Below are positions 19,001 through 26,798 of a stretch of 64,000 bases of DNA, one piece after another. The stretch is from NCBI GenBank assembly GCA_001899205.1, contig MKVL01000025.1:124001-188000 (forward strand), read 5' to 3'. This stretch comes from Mesorhizobium sp. 65-26 (GTDB lineage Bacteria > Pseudomonadota > Alphaproteobacteria > Rhizobiales > Rhizobiaceae). The notes under the pieces were generated by a model. That model did no database searches. It had not been told where the DNA came from and saw only the letters and a list, made by a program, of their open reading frames with translations. The number at the start of each line of letters is the position of its first letter. Position 1 is the first letter of the stretch. The position numbers were made by a program, and so were the translations under genes.

Positions 19001-19010
19001 GCTTCCCAGG

Positions 19011-20210
19011 TCAGATTTGGCGCAAGAGCCGCATCGGGGTTTCGAGATAGGCTTTCAGGCTGGACAGGAACGCGAGCCCTTCCACGCCGGTATGGACGCG
19101 ATGGTCGGCCGACAGCACGACGCCCATCTCGCGTCGCAGTTCGGGTTTCCCCTGCGCGTCCGGTCGAAACAGGCTGCGCACGCTGCCGACGCCGAGGATG
19201 GCCGACTGGCCGGGATTGATGATCGAAGTGACCCAGGTCACGTCGTGCATGCCGGCATTGGAGACGGCGATGGCGCCACCCGTCATGTCGGCGGCGGAGA
19301 GACGGCCGGAACGGGCGCGCTCCACCAGGTCCCGGGCATCCGCGGCCACCGCGTCCAGTGCGCGACGCCCGGCGTCGCGGATGACGGGCACCAGCAACCC
19401 CCGTTCGGTCTCGACGGCCATCGAGACGTCGCTCTCGGCAAAAGCGAGCAGTTCACCCTCCGACCAGACACGGTTGATGTTGGGATGGTCGCGCAGCGCC
19501 CGGCCGGCGGCGGCGAGGACGAAATGGTTGAGCGTCAGGCGAGGGGCGGTCGCGTCGGCATTCAGCGTCTCGCGCAGCGCGATCAGCGCCGAAACCTCGA
19601 TCTCGGTCGACAGATAGAAATGCGGTACGCCCTGTTTCACCTCGGCCAGGCGTCGCGCCATCGCTGCCTGCGTGGCGGAGGGCTTTGCGCGGATGGCGTT
19701 TCCGGCCCCTGCCTTTTCCGGCGCTTGACGGGGCTCGCCAAGCGTTCGCTCGACGTCGATCGCCTTGATGCGCCCGCGCGGTCCGCTGCCGGTGACGGCG
19801 GCGAGGTCGAGCGAATGCGCCCTGGCCATGCGCCGCGCCAGCGGCGTCGCCACGATGCGTTGCGCATCGCCGCGGCGCGAGACGGGGGAGGCGGGAATGG
19901 CCCGCGGCTGCGAGACCTGGATCTTGTCTTCCGTCGCAGCGTTCGGCCGGGGCTTCGCGCCACTGGCCTCGTCCGAGCCGGCAAGCCTGCCGACGACCGC
20001 GCCCACAGGCACGGTTTCGCCCTCGGCGACAAGCTGCGCCTCGAGAACGCCGTCGGCTTCGGCCTCGACCTCGGTGGCGATCTTGTCGGTCTCGATGACG
20101 TAGAGCAACTGACCCCTGGCAACGGCGTCGCCAGGCCGGACCTTCCATTCCAGCAGCACGCCTTCCGTCATCGTCAGGCCGAGTTTCGGCATCAGGAGGT
20201 CGATCGCCAT
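19011..20210 (-). CDS. 2-oxoacid dehydrogenase complex E2 (dihydrolipoamide acyltransferase)
   Basis: A 399-residue E2. Domains: an N-terminal lipoyl domain (about 1-80) with lipoyl Lys43 in ETDKIATEV, a linker, a peripheral-subunit-binding domain ([15 protein letters not shown], about 130-165) and the catalytic acyltransferase core (from about 185). Odd point: the active-site motif HRxxDG reads HRVHTG (His370, Thr374), so the conserved Asp is missing while the His remains. The frame extends far upstream of the true start; ATG 20210 gives the standard [11 protein letters not shown]-terminus, eight bases after the hydratase stop. No E3 (lipoamide dehydrogenase) is encoded in the operon, so a housekeeping E3 would be used. 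Confidence 0.9.
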   Translation of the reverse strand: MAIDLLMPKLGLTMTEGVLLEWKVRPGDAVARGQLLYVIETDKIATEVEAEADGVLEAQLVAEGETVPVGAVVGRLAGSDEASGAKPRPNAATEDKIQVSQPRAIPASPVSRRGDAQRIVATPLARRMARAHSLDLAAVTGSGPRGRIKAIDVERTLGEPRQAPEKAGAGNAIRAKPSATQAAMARRLAEVKQGVPHFYLSTEIEVSALIALRETLNADATAPRLTLNHFVLAAAGRALRDHPNINRVWSEGELLAFAESDVSMAVETERGLLVPVIRDAGRRALDAVAADARDLVERARSGRLSAADMTGGAIAVSNAGMHDVTWVTSIINPGQSAILGVGSVRSLFRPDAQGKPELRREMGVVLSADHRVHTGVEGLAFLSSLKAYLETPMRLLRQI

Positions 20211-20218
20211 GCTCGCAC

Positions 20219-21004
20219 CTACCTGCCTTCGAAGGTCGGCTGGCGCTTTTCGAGGAAGGCGGAGCAGCCCTCGTGAGCGTCCTTGGTATCGAGCACCAGC
20301 CCGATCATCGCCTGCTCGTGGGCGAGCGCCGCCGGCAGCGGCATGTCGGCGCCATTGGCGAGCGTGCGCTTGAGCAGTTTCAGCACCAGCGGCGACTTCT
20401 GCGCGATGCGTTCCGCCAGCGCCATGGCTTCTTCCAGCAGCCGTTCCTTCTCGACGACACGGTTGATGAGGCCGAGTTGCAGAGCCTCCGCCGCGGTGAT
20501 GCGGTCGCCGACGAACATCAGTTCCCTGGCCTTGCAGGGCGAGACCTGGCGGATCAGGCGTTGCGAGCCGCCGGCGCCGGGAAACAGGCCGAGCGTGATT
20601 TCCGGCAGGCCGAGCTTGGCATGGTCGGCGGCAAGCCGGATATCGGTTGCCAGAAGCAATTCGGTGCCGCCGCCGAGAGCCCAGCCGTTGATGGCGCAGA
20701 TCGTCGGCTTGTCGCAGATCTCGACGCGCCGGAACACGCGATGCACGATCTCGGCGAATTCGAGGTAGTGCGCCAGCCCCTGGCGTGAATCGAGATCGGC
20801 TATGTCGCCGCCGGCCACGAAGGCGCGGTCGCCCGCGCCGGTGAAGACGATGACGCGCACGGCGGGATCGGCCTCCAGCGTGGTCAGTTCCCGCTCCATC
20901 GCGAGCAGCGTTTCGACGTCGAGCGCGTTGAGCGCCTGTGGCCGGTTGATGGTCAGCGTACCCACCGGCCCGTTGACGCTGCGCAGTATCGTGGCTTCGG
21001 ACAT
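20219..21004 (-). CDS. Enoyl-CoA hydratase/isomerase (crotonase) family protein
   Basis: A 261-residue crotonase-fold protein. The first oxyanion-hole region is RAFVAGGDIADLDS, the CoA-binding segment is INGWALGGGTELLLATDIR, and the second acidic position lies in LGLPEITLGLFPGAGGSQRL. Both Glu positions of hydratases (GGTE and LPE) are present, so hydration of an enoyl-CoA is likely, though other crotonase reactions are possible. It is inserted between the E1beta and E2 genes, eight bases from each, which is unusual for 2-oxoacid dehydrogenase operons. This suggests the hydratase and the complex act on the same degradation path. Confidence 0.9.
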   Translation of the reverse strand: MSEATILRSVNGPVGTLTINRPQALNALDVETLLAMERELTTLEADPAVRVIVFTGAGDRAFVAGGDIADLDSRQGLAHYLEFAEIVHRVFRRVEICDKPTICAINGWALGGGTELLLATDIRLAADHAKLGLPEITLGLFPGAGGSQRLIRQVSPCKARELMFVGDRITAAEALQLGLINRVVEKERLLEEAMALAERIAQKSPLVLKLLKRTLANGADMPLPAALAHEQAMIGLVLDTKDAHEGCSAFLEKRQPTFEGR

Positions 21005-21012
21005 GGTGGCTC

Positions 21013-21987
21013 CTAGGCGAGGCTGGCGACGACGGCGGCCTGGATGGCGGCGGCGTCGGGAATGAAGCGGCTCTCCAGCGAGCGGGCGAAGGGCACGGGC
21101 ATGAACGGCGCGCCGACACGCCCGACCGGTGCGTCGAGGTCGTCGAAGCCTTCCTCGCCGATCACGGCGGCGATCTCGGCACCCACGCCGAAGCTGCGCA
21201 CGGCCTCATGCGCCACGACGGCGCGATGGGTGCGGGCGACGGAGCCCAGCACGGTTTCCTTGTCCCAGGGCTGCAGCGAGCGAAGGTCGACGACTTCCGC
21301 CGAGATGCCGTCGCTTGCCAGCGCGTCGGCGGCCTTCAGGCAGTTGAACAGCGTCGCTCCGTAGGTCACCAAGGTGACGTCGCTTCCCTGGCGCGCGATG
21401 CGGGCCTTGCCGATGCTGGCCCTGGCCGGTTCTTCCGGCAGGTCGCCGGCCATCGCGTAGAGCGCCTTGTTCTCCACGAAGACCACCGGGTCCGGGTCGT
21501 CTATCGCCGCGCGCAGCAGGCTGTACGCGTCCTCCACCGTCGCCGGGCACAGCACTTTCAGGCCGGGGATATGGGCGAACCAGGCTTCGAGGCACTGCGA
21601 ATGCTGCGGGCCGGCGTTCAGCCCGCCGCCATGCGGCAGCCGCACCACCATCGGCACGCTTGCCTGCCCGCCGAACATGAAGCGCGACTTGGCCGCCTGG
21701 TTGACGAGCGCGTCCATGGCCAGCGTCACGAAGTCCATGAACATGATCTCGACCACCGGCTTCAGCCCGCCGAGCGCGGCGCCGACGGCGGCGCCGACGA
21801 TGGCGCCTTCGCTGATCGGCGTGTCGCGCACGCGCGCCGGACCGAAGCGGTCGAGCAGGCCGCGCGTCGCCTTGAAGGAACCGCCCGCGTCGGCGATGTC
21901 CTCGCCCATCAGGACGACGCTGGCGTCGGCGTCCATGGCATCTGCAAGGGCCTTGTTGATCGCCCTGATATAGCGTGTGTCGGCCAT
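21013..21987 (-). CDS. 2-oxoacid dehydrogenase E1 component, beta subunit
   Basis: A 324-residue transketolase-like subunit beginning MADTRYIRAINKALADAMD, with LMGEDIADAGG, the RVRDTPISEGAIVGAAVGAA helix, and a C-terminal transketolase domain with VVDLRSLQPWDKETV. It pairs with the E1alpha subunit to decarboxylate a 2-oxoacid and pass the acyl group to E2. The sequence fits pyruvate, acetoin or branched-chain types; the substrate cannot be chosen. Start: the frame opens at 22017, but ATG 21987 sits one base after the E1alpha stop and matches the family N-terminus. Confidence 0.9.
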   Translation of the reverse strand: MADTRYIRAINKALADAMDADASVVLMGEDIADAGGSFKATRGLLDRFGPARVRDTPISEGAIVGAAVGAALGGLKPVVEIMFMDFVTLAMDALVNQAAKSRFMFGGQASVPMVVRLPHGGGLNAGPQHSQCLEAWFAHIPGLKVLCPATVEDAYSLLRAAIDDPDPVVFVENKALYAMAGDLPEEPARASIGKARIARQGSDVTLVTYGATLFNCLKAADALASDGISAEVVDLRSLQPWDKETVLGSVARTHRAVVAHEAVRSFGVGAEIAAVIGEEGFDDLDAPVGRVGAPFMPVPFARSLESRFIPDAAAIQAAVVASLA

Positions 21988-21988
21988 C

Positions 21989-22978
21989 TCAGTGCGCACC
22001 CATCGGCGTGTAGACATCCGCCAGCGTGGCGTCGAAATCCGGCAGCGCGTCGGCGCGCGAGGCCTCCACCGCGGCCGCCACGCGCGCCTCGGTCTCGGAC
22101 ACGATGGCGTCGAGGTCAGCGGCGGCCATGCCGAGTTCGATCAGCCTGGCGCGGCTGCGCGCGACGGGGTCGCCGGCGGCCATCGCCGCCATCTCCTCGC
22201 TGTCGCGGTATTTCTGCGGGTCACCCTCGAAATGGCCGTGGAAGCGCGTGGTCATGCATTCCAGCACCACGGGGCCGGTGGCACGGGCATGATCGGCGGC
22301 CTCGCGCGCCGCATCCGCCGTGGCCTCGGCATCGTTGCCGTCGACGTGGATGTGGCGGATGCCGAATGCCCCGGCGATGTTCGCCAGCTTGCCCCTGAAT
22401 TGCCGCGCGGTGGGCGAGAACTCGGACCAGCCATTGTTCTCGCAGACGAAGATCATCGGCAGCGACCACAGGGCGGCCATGTTCAGCGCCTCGTGCAGCG
22501 CGCCTTCCGCCATCGCGCCGTCGCCGAAGAAAGCAACGGCAATGCCGCCCGTTGCCCGCGTCTGATGGGCCAGCGCGCTGCCAAGCGCCAGTGGCACGCT
22601 GGCGCCGACGATGCCGTTGGCGCCAAGGATGCCAAGGCCCATGTCGGCGACATGCATGGAGCCGGAACGGCCCTTGCACTGGCCGCCCTCGCGCCCCATC
22701 AGCTCCTTGAAGAAGCCGCCAAGATCGATGCCGCGCGCGATCACGTGGCCATGGCCGCGATGGGTGGTGGCCAACGTATCCGCCGGGCCGAGCGCCGAGC
22801 AGACGCCGGCGGCCACGGCTTCCTGGCCAAGCGACAGGTGGATGAAGCCCGGAATCTCGCCGTCGGCGAACAGTTTTGACAATGCCGTCTCCGTCGCCCG
22901 GATGAGCAACATCGTCCGGTGCAGGTCGAGCAGCCGCGAATTGCCGCCGATGGCTTTTTTCGCCGTGCGGCTGTTCAT
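21989..22978 (-). CDS. 2-oxoacid dehydrogenase E1 component, alpha subunit
   Basis: A 329-residue thiamine-diphosphate subunit. Features: the N-terminal LHRTMLLIRATETALSKLF, GFIHLSLGQEAVAAGV, the TPP-binding GDGAMAEG followed by CENNGW (GDG...N motif), and the phosphorylation-loop-like region FHGHFEGDPQKYRD. These are typical of acetoin, pyruvate and branched-chain E1alpha proteins. The ATG overlaps the SDR stop as ATGA. With E1beta and E2 in the same operon it forms a complete E1-E2 set. The presence of an SDR directly before it recalls acetoin/butanediol loci, but the CoA ligase and dehydrogenase genes argue for a carboxylic-acid substrate. Confidence 0.9.
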   Translation of the reverse strand: MNSRTAKKAIGGNSRLLDLHRTMLLIRATETALSKLFADGEIPGFIHLSLGQEAVAAGVCSALGPADTLATTHRGHGHVIARGIDLGGFFKELMGREGGQCKGRSGSMHVADMGLGILGANGIVGASVPLALGSALAHQTRATGGIAVAFFGDGAMAEGALHEALNMAALWSLPMIFVCENNGWSEFSPTARQFRGKLANIAGAFGIRHIHVDGNDAEATADAAREAADHARATGPVVLECMTTRFHGHFEGDPQKYRDSEEMAAMAAGDPVARSRARLIELGMAAADLDAIVSETEARVAAAVEASRADALPDFDATLADVYTPMGAH

Positions 22979-23763
22979 CCGACTCGATCCTGATGCAGGG
23001 ACGGCAAGCCGCCATACGTCGCCCACGTAGAGCCAGCGAGCCAGCCGCAATCGACCGGTAGGTCGACCCCCGAAATGGCGGATGCGGCGGGCGACAGCAG
23101 GAAGGCCACGGCTTGCCCGATTTCGGAAGGCTGCACCAGGCGCCCGAGTGGGGCGTTGCCGGCGAGCCGGGACACGTCGCGGCGGCCCGCGTCGATCTCG
23201 ATCTGCAGGCCGGGCGTCGCCGTGTAGCCCGGCGAAACGGAGTTTACCCGCACGCCGTCGCGGCCCCAGGCCGAGGCCAGGCAGGCACTCATGCTGATGA
23301 CGGCGGCCTTCGCTGGCGCGTAGGAATGCAGCGGCATAGAGCGGGAGCCGGCGACCGAGGCGATGTTGACGATGGCGCCGCCGGTTCCACGCGCGGCCAT
23401 GCGTCGGCCAAACGCCAGGCAGCTCACATAGGTGCCACGCTGGTCGATATGGACGACCTTGTCCCACAGGTCGAGGCCAAGTTCCTCCGGCCTGAGCGGC
23501 GGCTGGATCACGCCGGCGCTGGTGACCAGCCCCGACACCGCGCCGAAGCGCGCTTCTATGGCTTCGGCGGCCGCGTCGACCGCCAGAGCGTCGCCGACGT
23601 CGATGGTGACGAAGTCGCCGCCGACATCGGCGGCCACCTGCTTGCCGGCGGCGTCATTGACGTCGGCGACGATGACATGGAACCCGCCGGCGGCGAGTAC
23701 CGAACAACAGGCCGCGCCGATGCCGCTGGCGCCCCCGGTGACGACCACGACGGCGCGGCTCAT
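22975..23763 (-). CDS. Short-chain dehydrogenase/reductase
   Basis: A 262-residue classical SDR. The cofactor motif TGGASGIG lies at about 8-15, the NNAG-equivalent reads TSAGV, and the active site is YAPAK with an upstream Ser in NIASVAGSR. The Asp at the end of beta-2 (VADVND) favours NAD(H). It is the first gene of the catabolic operon: a candidate operator lies about 100 bases before its start. The frame is open far upstream; ATG 23763 fits the family N-terminus, and an in-frame ATG 15 codons earlier is less likely. It probably oxidises an alcohol group of the imported compound; the substrate is unknown. Confidence 0.87.
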   Translation of the reverse strand: MSRAVVVVTGGASGIGAACCSVLAAGGFHVIVADVNDAAGKQVAADVGGDFVTIDVGDALAVDAAAEAIEARFGAVSGLVTSAGVIQPPLRPEELGLDLWDKVVHIDQRGTYVSCLAFGRRMAARGTGGAIVNIASVAGSRSMPLHSYAPAKAAVISMSACLASAWGRDGVRVNSVSPGYTATPGLQIEIDAGRRDVSRLAGNAPLGRLVQPSEIGQAVAFLLSPAASAISGVDLPVDCGWLAGSTWATYGGLPSLHQDRVG

Positions 23764-23863
23764 GGGCGGCCTCCCGTCATCGAGGGAAGGTGCCTCGTCC
23801 CGCATGCGGGCGGCTTGGATTCGAAAAGCTGCAACGGCTCCTCCCGATCGCAATTTCTTGAAT

Positions 23864-23881
23864 ATTGAACCGATAGTCAAT
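23864..23881. promoter_or_regulatory. Inverted-repeat operator 1 (candidate TetR site)
   Basis: The site reads ATTGAACCGATAGTCAAT, with ATTGA/TCAAT arms (six-base arms TATTGA/TCAATA counting one flanking base each side). It differs from the copy at 24061 at two of 18 positions. It covers the presumed -10 box of the minus-strand catabolic operon, a position suited to repression. Size and half-site spacing fit TetR-family operators. That the TetR protein at 14164 binds it is inference. Confidence 0.6.
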
Positions 23882-23901
23882 AATTTGACGCCTCCTGTCA
23901 A
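23873..23901 (-). promoter_or_regulatory. Possible sigma-70 promoter of the catabolic operon
   Basis: Read on the minus strand, TTGACA (23901-23896) is followed after 17 bases by GACTAT (23878-23873). The -35 matches consensus fully; the -10 is poor. Operator 1 overlaps the -10, which supports the pairing. Start of transcription would fall about 100 bases upstream of the SDR start codon. Confidence 0.4.
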
Positions 23902-24060
23902 GTCGATTTGACGAGCGGTATCCTCCTTTTGTCGGCCTGGGAAAAGATTCGAAAAGCCAGATATGCAGGTATAATTGTGAAAAATCCGCAGCTTAAATCG
24001 ATGAGAAGATGCTGCTGGGCGCGAGAACGACGCTTTCCCGATAAGGGACAAAAAATGATT

Positions 24061-24078
24061 ATTGAATCGCTAGTCAAT
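24061..24078. promoter_or_regulatory. Inverted-repeat operator 2 (candidate TetR site)
   Basis: The site reads ATTGAATCGCTAGTCAAT and matches operator 1 at 16 of 18 bases, including both arms. It ends four bases before a good -35 hexamer of the plus-strand importer operon. Two copies in one divergent region and none seen elsewhere in the window suggest coordinate control of both operons by one dimeric repressor. Confidence 0.6.
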
Positions 24079-24082
24079 TTTG

Positions 24083-24111
24083 TTGACCGTCGCGGCTGTC
24101 GCTGCTACTGT
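24083..24111 (+). promoter_or_regulatory. Likely sigma-70 promoter of the importer operon
   Basis: TTGACC (24083-24088), a 17-base spacer, then TACTGT (24106-24111). Both boxes match at least four of six consensus positions, and operator 2 abuts the -35. A message starting near 24118 would have a leader of about 470 bases before the permease gene, or would include the frame at 24147. Confidence 0.5.
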
Positions 24112-24146
24112 CCGTAAATCTTGTGGTCGCCTGGGAGGAGCGAACG

Positions 24147-24593
24147 ATGAGGCATCCGCGATCGACAGCTGGCTCCTCGGCGCCGCGTCTCCCGATTCTT
24201 GCCGGCGCGATCCCCTCGCGGTCCTGCCTGGTCTCCTCGCCAGTCCCTTTCGAAAGCAGGAACCGCCGGGCCGTGCGGCGCATGGCGCTTGCCCGTGGGC
24301 GTGACGCCAGAACGTTTCCTTATACCGGCCAAACCAACACAGTCTTTGATCTGCGCATCGTTCTTCGCGACAGTTTCGCAACAGAGTCCCGGCGCATGTC
24401 GTGCAGCCGGGCGCCCCGGGGAGAGCAACGCCGGGCAAGCAAGGGTGGAAGCGTGACCATATCATCGGTTCTTGCCGTCCCGGCCGAAGCCGCCGGCGCA
24501 ATCGCGGCGCATTCTGCGGCGTGGCTGGGTGCGGACGGGCCCTGCATGCGGGGCCAACCATTGTTTTGGCGTGACGGGGCGAGCGGACGATGA
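24147..24593 (+). CDS. Doubtful leader ORF upstream of the importer operon
   Basis: A 148-codon frame about 30 bases below the likely promoter. It starts with ATG behind a strong ribosome site (GGGAGGAGCG) and ends as an ATGA overlap with the permease start. A shorter version from GTG 24453, also with a purine-rich site, would give a 46-residue peptide starting MTISSVLAVPAEAAG. Against it: the first 90 residues are rich in Arg and Ser like an out-of-frame product, and no family is recognised. It may be a decayed gene, a small leader peptide, or noise. Confidence 0.25.
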   Translation: MRHPRSTAGSSAPRLPILAGAIPSRSCLVSSPVPFESRNRRAVRRMALARGRDARTFPYTGQTNTVFDLRIVLRDSFATESRRMSCSRAPRGEQRRASKGGSVTISSVLAVPAEAAGAIAAHSAAWLGADGPCMRGQPLFWRDGASGR

Positions 24594-25639
24594 GCGGAAC
24601 CGAACTCAACGGCGGCGGCCAGGCCGAAGCCGTCGCGAAAGCCGGTCCGGCGGGTGGCGCATCCTTCCTGAAGGGCGTCGCCTTCGACCAGCAGATGATC
24701 GTGCTCCTGCTGTTCGCGGCCATCTTCCTTGCCTTCAGCCTCCTGCTTCCGGGCTTCTTCACCGTCGGCAACCTGCTGACCCTGATGCGCACGGTCTCGG
24801 TGCTGGGCATTCTCGGTCTCGGCATGGCCGTCGTCGTCATCGGGCGTGGCATCGACCTGTCCATGATCGCGTCGCTGGCGGTGCCTTCGGCCGTAGTGCT
24901 GATGCTCGCCTCGAAAGACTACGGCATCGCCACGTCGCTTCTCTGCGGCGTGTCGCTGGCCGTCGCCATCGGCGTGCTTAATGGCTTCCTCGTCGCCTAT
25001 GCGGAAATCCCGTCGCTGTTCACGACGCTGGCGGTCGGCATCGGCATCGCCGGCATCGGCCAGAGCGGCCTGTTCGAGTACGAGATCGTGCCGTGGCCCG
25101 CGCAGCTCGCGGCCATCAGCTGGATCGGGCAGGGCAGCTTGCTCGGCATTCCCTATTCGGTGCTGGCCTTCATCGCAGCCGCGATCATCGTCGGCATATT
25201 CATGCGCAAGACGCGGCTCGGCGCCTTCATCTACGCCAGCGGCGACAATCCGAACGCCGCCCGCATCGCCGGCATTCCGGTGCGTCCGATCCTGATGCTG
25301 CAATACATCATCGCCGGGCTTGTCGCGATGTTCGCCGGGCTGGTCCTGTCGGCTTCCAGCTCCAGCATGGACACGCGCATCTTCAACTTGACCTGGATCT
25401 ACGACGTCATCCTGGTCGTCGTGCTCGGCGGCATCGGCCTGTCGGGTGGGCGCGGCGGCGTCATCAACGTCATCATCGGCACGCTGCTCATCGGCACCAT
25501 CGTCAACGGCATGACCATCATGAACGTGTCGTTCGAGATGCAGAACCTCATCAAGGGCGTGGTGCTGCTTGCCGCCCTTTCCATCGACAGCATCGTCAAT
25601 CCTCGCAACGAGGAAACGGCGCAGCAGGGAGATATCTGA
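24590..25639 (+). CDS. CUT2 (ribose-type) ABC transporter permease
   Basis: A 349-residue inner-membrane permease of the RbsC type, with about ten hydrophobic segments. They include MIVLLLFAAIFLAFSLLLPG, a GLGMAVVVIGRGIDLSMIAS region (the GGIDLS-like signature), RLGAFIYASGDNPNAARIAG in the cytoplasmic coupling loop, and LGGIGLSGGRGGVINVIIG. It would form half of the channel, with the fused permease at 26799 as the other half. The Ala/Gly-rich N-terminal 25 residues are cytosolic. A 55-base gap leads to the binding-protein gene. Substrate unknown; CUT2 systems carry pentoses, polyols and other small organics. Confidence 0.9.
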   Translation: MSGTELNGGGQAEAVAKAGPAGGASFLKGVAFDQQMIVLLLFAAIFLAFSLLLPGFFTVGNLLTLMRTVSVLGILGLGMAVVVIGRGIDLSMIASLAVPSAVVLMLASKDYGIATSLLCGVSLAVAIGVLNGFLVAYAEIPSLFTTLAVGIGIAGIGQSGLFEYEIVPWPAQLAAISWIGQGSLLGIPYSVLAFIAAAIIVGIFMRKTRLGAFIYASGDNPNAARIAGIPVRPILMLQYIIAGLVAMFAGLVLSASSSSMDTRIFNLTWIYDVILVVVLGGIGLSGGRGGVINVIIGTLLIGTIVNGMTIMNVSFEMQNLIKGVVLLAALSIDSIVNPRNEETAQQGDI

Positions 25640-25694
25640 CCGCGCCACGGGGCGCGTTCGGGTCAACGACATCGTCACAAATCAGGAGGAGACT

Positions 25695-26705
25695 ATGATC
25701 GGACTGAAGAAGATAGGAATGGCGGTCGCCATGGCGGCGACCGTGCTGACCGGCGGCATCGCCCATGCACAGAACAGCATGAGCGACCCGGCGCGCGCCG
25801 GCTACTACGACAATCTGAAGGGCAAGCGCGTCGTCTTCGTGCCTGTCTTCATGGGGCTGGACCTGACCGAGGGATGGTCCAAGATGATGTCGCGGCAAGC
25901 CGACAAGCTCGGCTACAAATACGAGGTTCGCAACTCGAACTTCAACACGGCCGCCGGCGCCCAGACCATCACGTCGCTGATCACCGAGAAGCCCGACGTC
26001 ATCGTCGTGCAGAACCCCGATGTGCAGTCCTATGCCAAGCTGCTTGCCAAGGCCGAGAAGGCCGGCATCCACGTCATCCAGCTCAACATGAAGACCAACG
26101 TGCTCACCACCGGTTTCGTCGGCGCCGACGTCGAGGAACTGGGCGAGCTGCAGGCCAAGGAAGTCGTCGCCCATTGCGGATCCGGCACCTCGGGCAAGGT
26201 GCTTGTGCTCGCGGGCCCGCCGTCAAGCCCGTTCTCCGCCTACATGCTCAAGGGCTACGAGAACATCCTCAACAAGTCGCCGGAAGTGAAGGTCGTCTCA
26301 GTCCAGTCGACCGGCGATTACGAATCCGCCAAGGCCAAGTCGATCACCCAGGTCGTCCTGCAGCAGCACCCTGACCTGTGCGGCGTGCTCGGCGTCTGGG
26401 ACAATACCGACGTCGGCACCGCAGCAGCGGTCAAGGAAGCAGGCAAGAGCGGCCAGGTGTTCGTCTCGTCCTCTGGCGGCGGCGGCGAGCTGGCCTGCAA
26501 GGGCATCGAGGAAGGCATGTGGCAGCACTACGTCAGCTATGACGTGCCCGGCCAGGCGCGCGACCTCAACAACCTGATCCTTGCCGCGCTGCAGGACAAG
26601 AACCCGGTCGGCACCACCAAGACGATCCTCTACACGCCGCTGGTGATCTACAACAAGGACAACATCAAGAACCAGTTCTGCTGGACCTTGGACACCATCC
26701 GCTGA
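25695..26705 (+). CDS. CUT2 ABC transporter substrate-binding protein
   Basis: A 336-residue periplasmic protein of the ribose-binding (periplasmic-binding type 1) fold. A signal peptide is clear: GLKKIGMAVAMAATVLTGG then a cleavage-like AHA-Q near residue 24. The first lobe starts GKRVVFVPVFMGLDLTEGW, the second lobe has GKVLVLAGPPSSPFSAYMLKG, and the ligand cleft should include the VLGVWDNTDVG and SSSGGGG segments. Two late cysteines (GELACKG and FCWT) might form a disulphide. The ATG 25695 has AGGAGGAGAC just upstream. A GC-rich hairpin follows the stop. It captures the ligand for the two permeases of the operon. Confidence 0.9.
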   Translation: MIGLKKIGMAVAMAATVLTGGIAHAQNSMSDPARAGYYDNLKGKRVVFVPVFMGLDLTEGWSKMMSRQADKLGYKYEVRNSNFNTAAGAQTITSLITEKPDVIVVQNPDVQSYAKLLAKAEKAGIHVIQLNMKTNVLTTGFVGADVEELGELQAKEVVAHCGSGTSGKVLVLAGPPSSPFSAYMLKGYENILNKSPEVKVVSVQSTGDYESAKAKSITQVVLQQHPDLCGVLGVWDNTDVGTAAAVKEAGKSGQVFVSSSGGGGELACKGIEEGMWQHYVSYDVPGQARDLNNLILAALQDKNPVGTTKTILYTPLVIYNKDNIKNQFCWTLDTIR

Positions 26706-26715
26706 TCCCCGGGCG

Positions 26716-26739
26716 AGGGGCGTCGCCAGCGGCGCCCCT
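26716..26739 (+). other. Intercistronic hairpin after binding-protein gene
   Basis: Seven-base arms AGGGGCG / CGCCCCT around a 10-base loop, 10 bases after the binding-protein stop and without a T tract. Such hairpins often protect the upstream binding-protein message or reduce read-through to the permease gene. That role here is inference. Confidence 0.5.
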
Positions 26740-26798
26740 TACCGAAAACACCCGAACTGATCTTTCGTTCACGCAAAGCAGACGGCGTTTTTCCCTCC

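Larger units (their letters stand above)
23764..24589. promoter_or_regulatory. Divergent promoter and leader region of the TetR-type regulon
   Basis: About 826 bases between the catabolic operon (minus) and the importer operon (plus). The centre (23850-24115) is AT-rich and holds two near-identical inverted repeats about 197 bases apart with promoter-like hexamers beside them; these are listed separately. From about 24120 to 24589 the base composition returns to that of coding DNA. The only plus-strand frame with a good ribosome site is the 148-codon frame at 24147. No RNA motif or terminator was recognised. Confidence 0.6.

Noticed and set aside
19011-21119. A 702-codon frame suggesting a hydratase-E2 fusion
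   Set aside because: The upstream 300 codons are a shifted frame of the enoyl-CoA hydratase gene. E2 begins at 20210 with a standard lipoyl domain.
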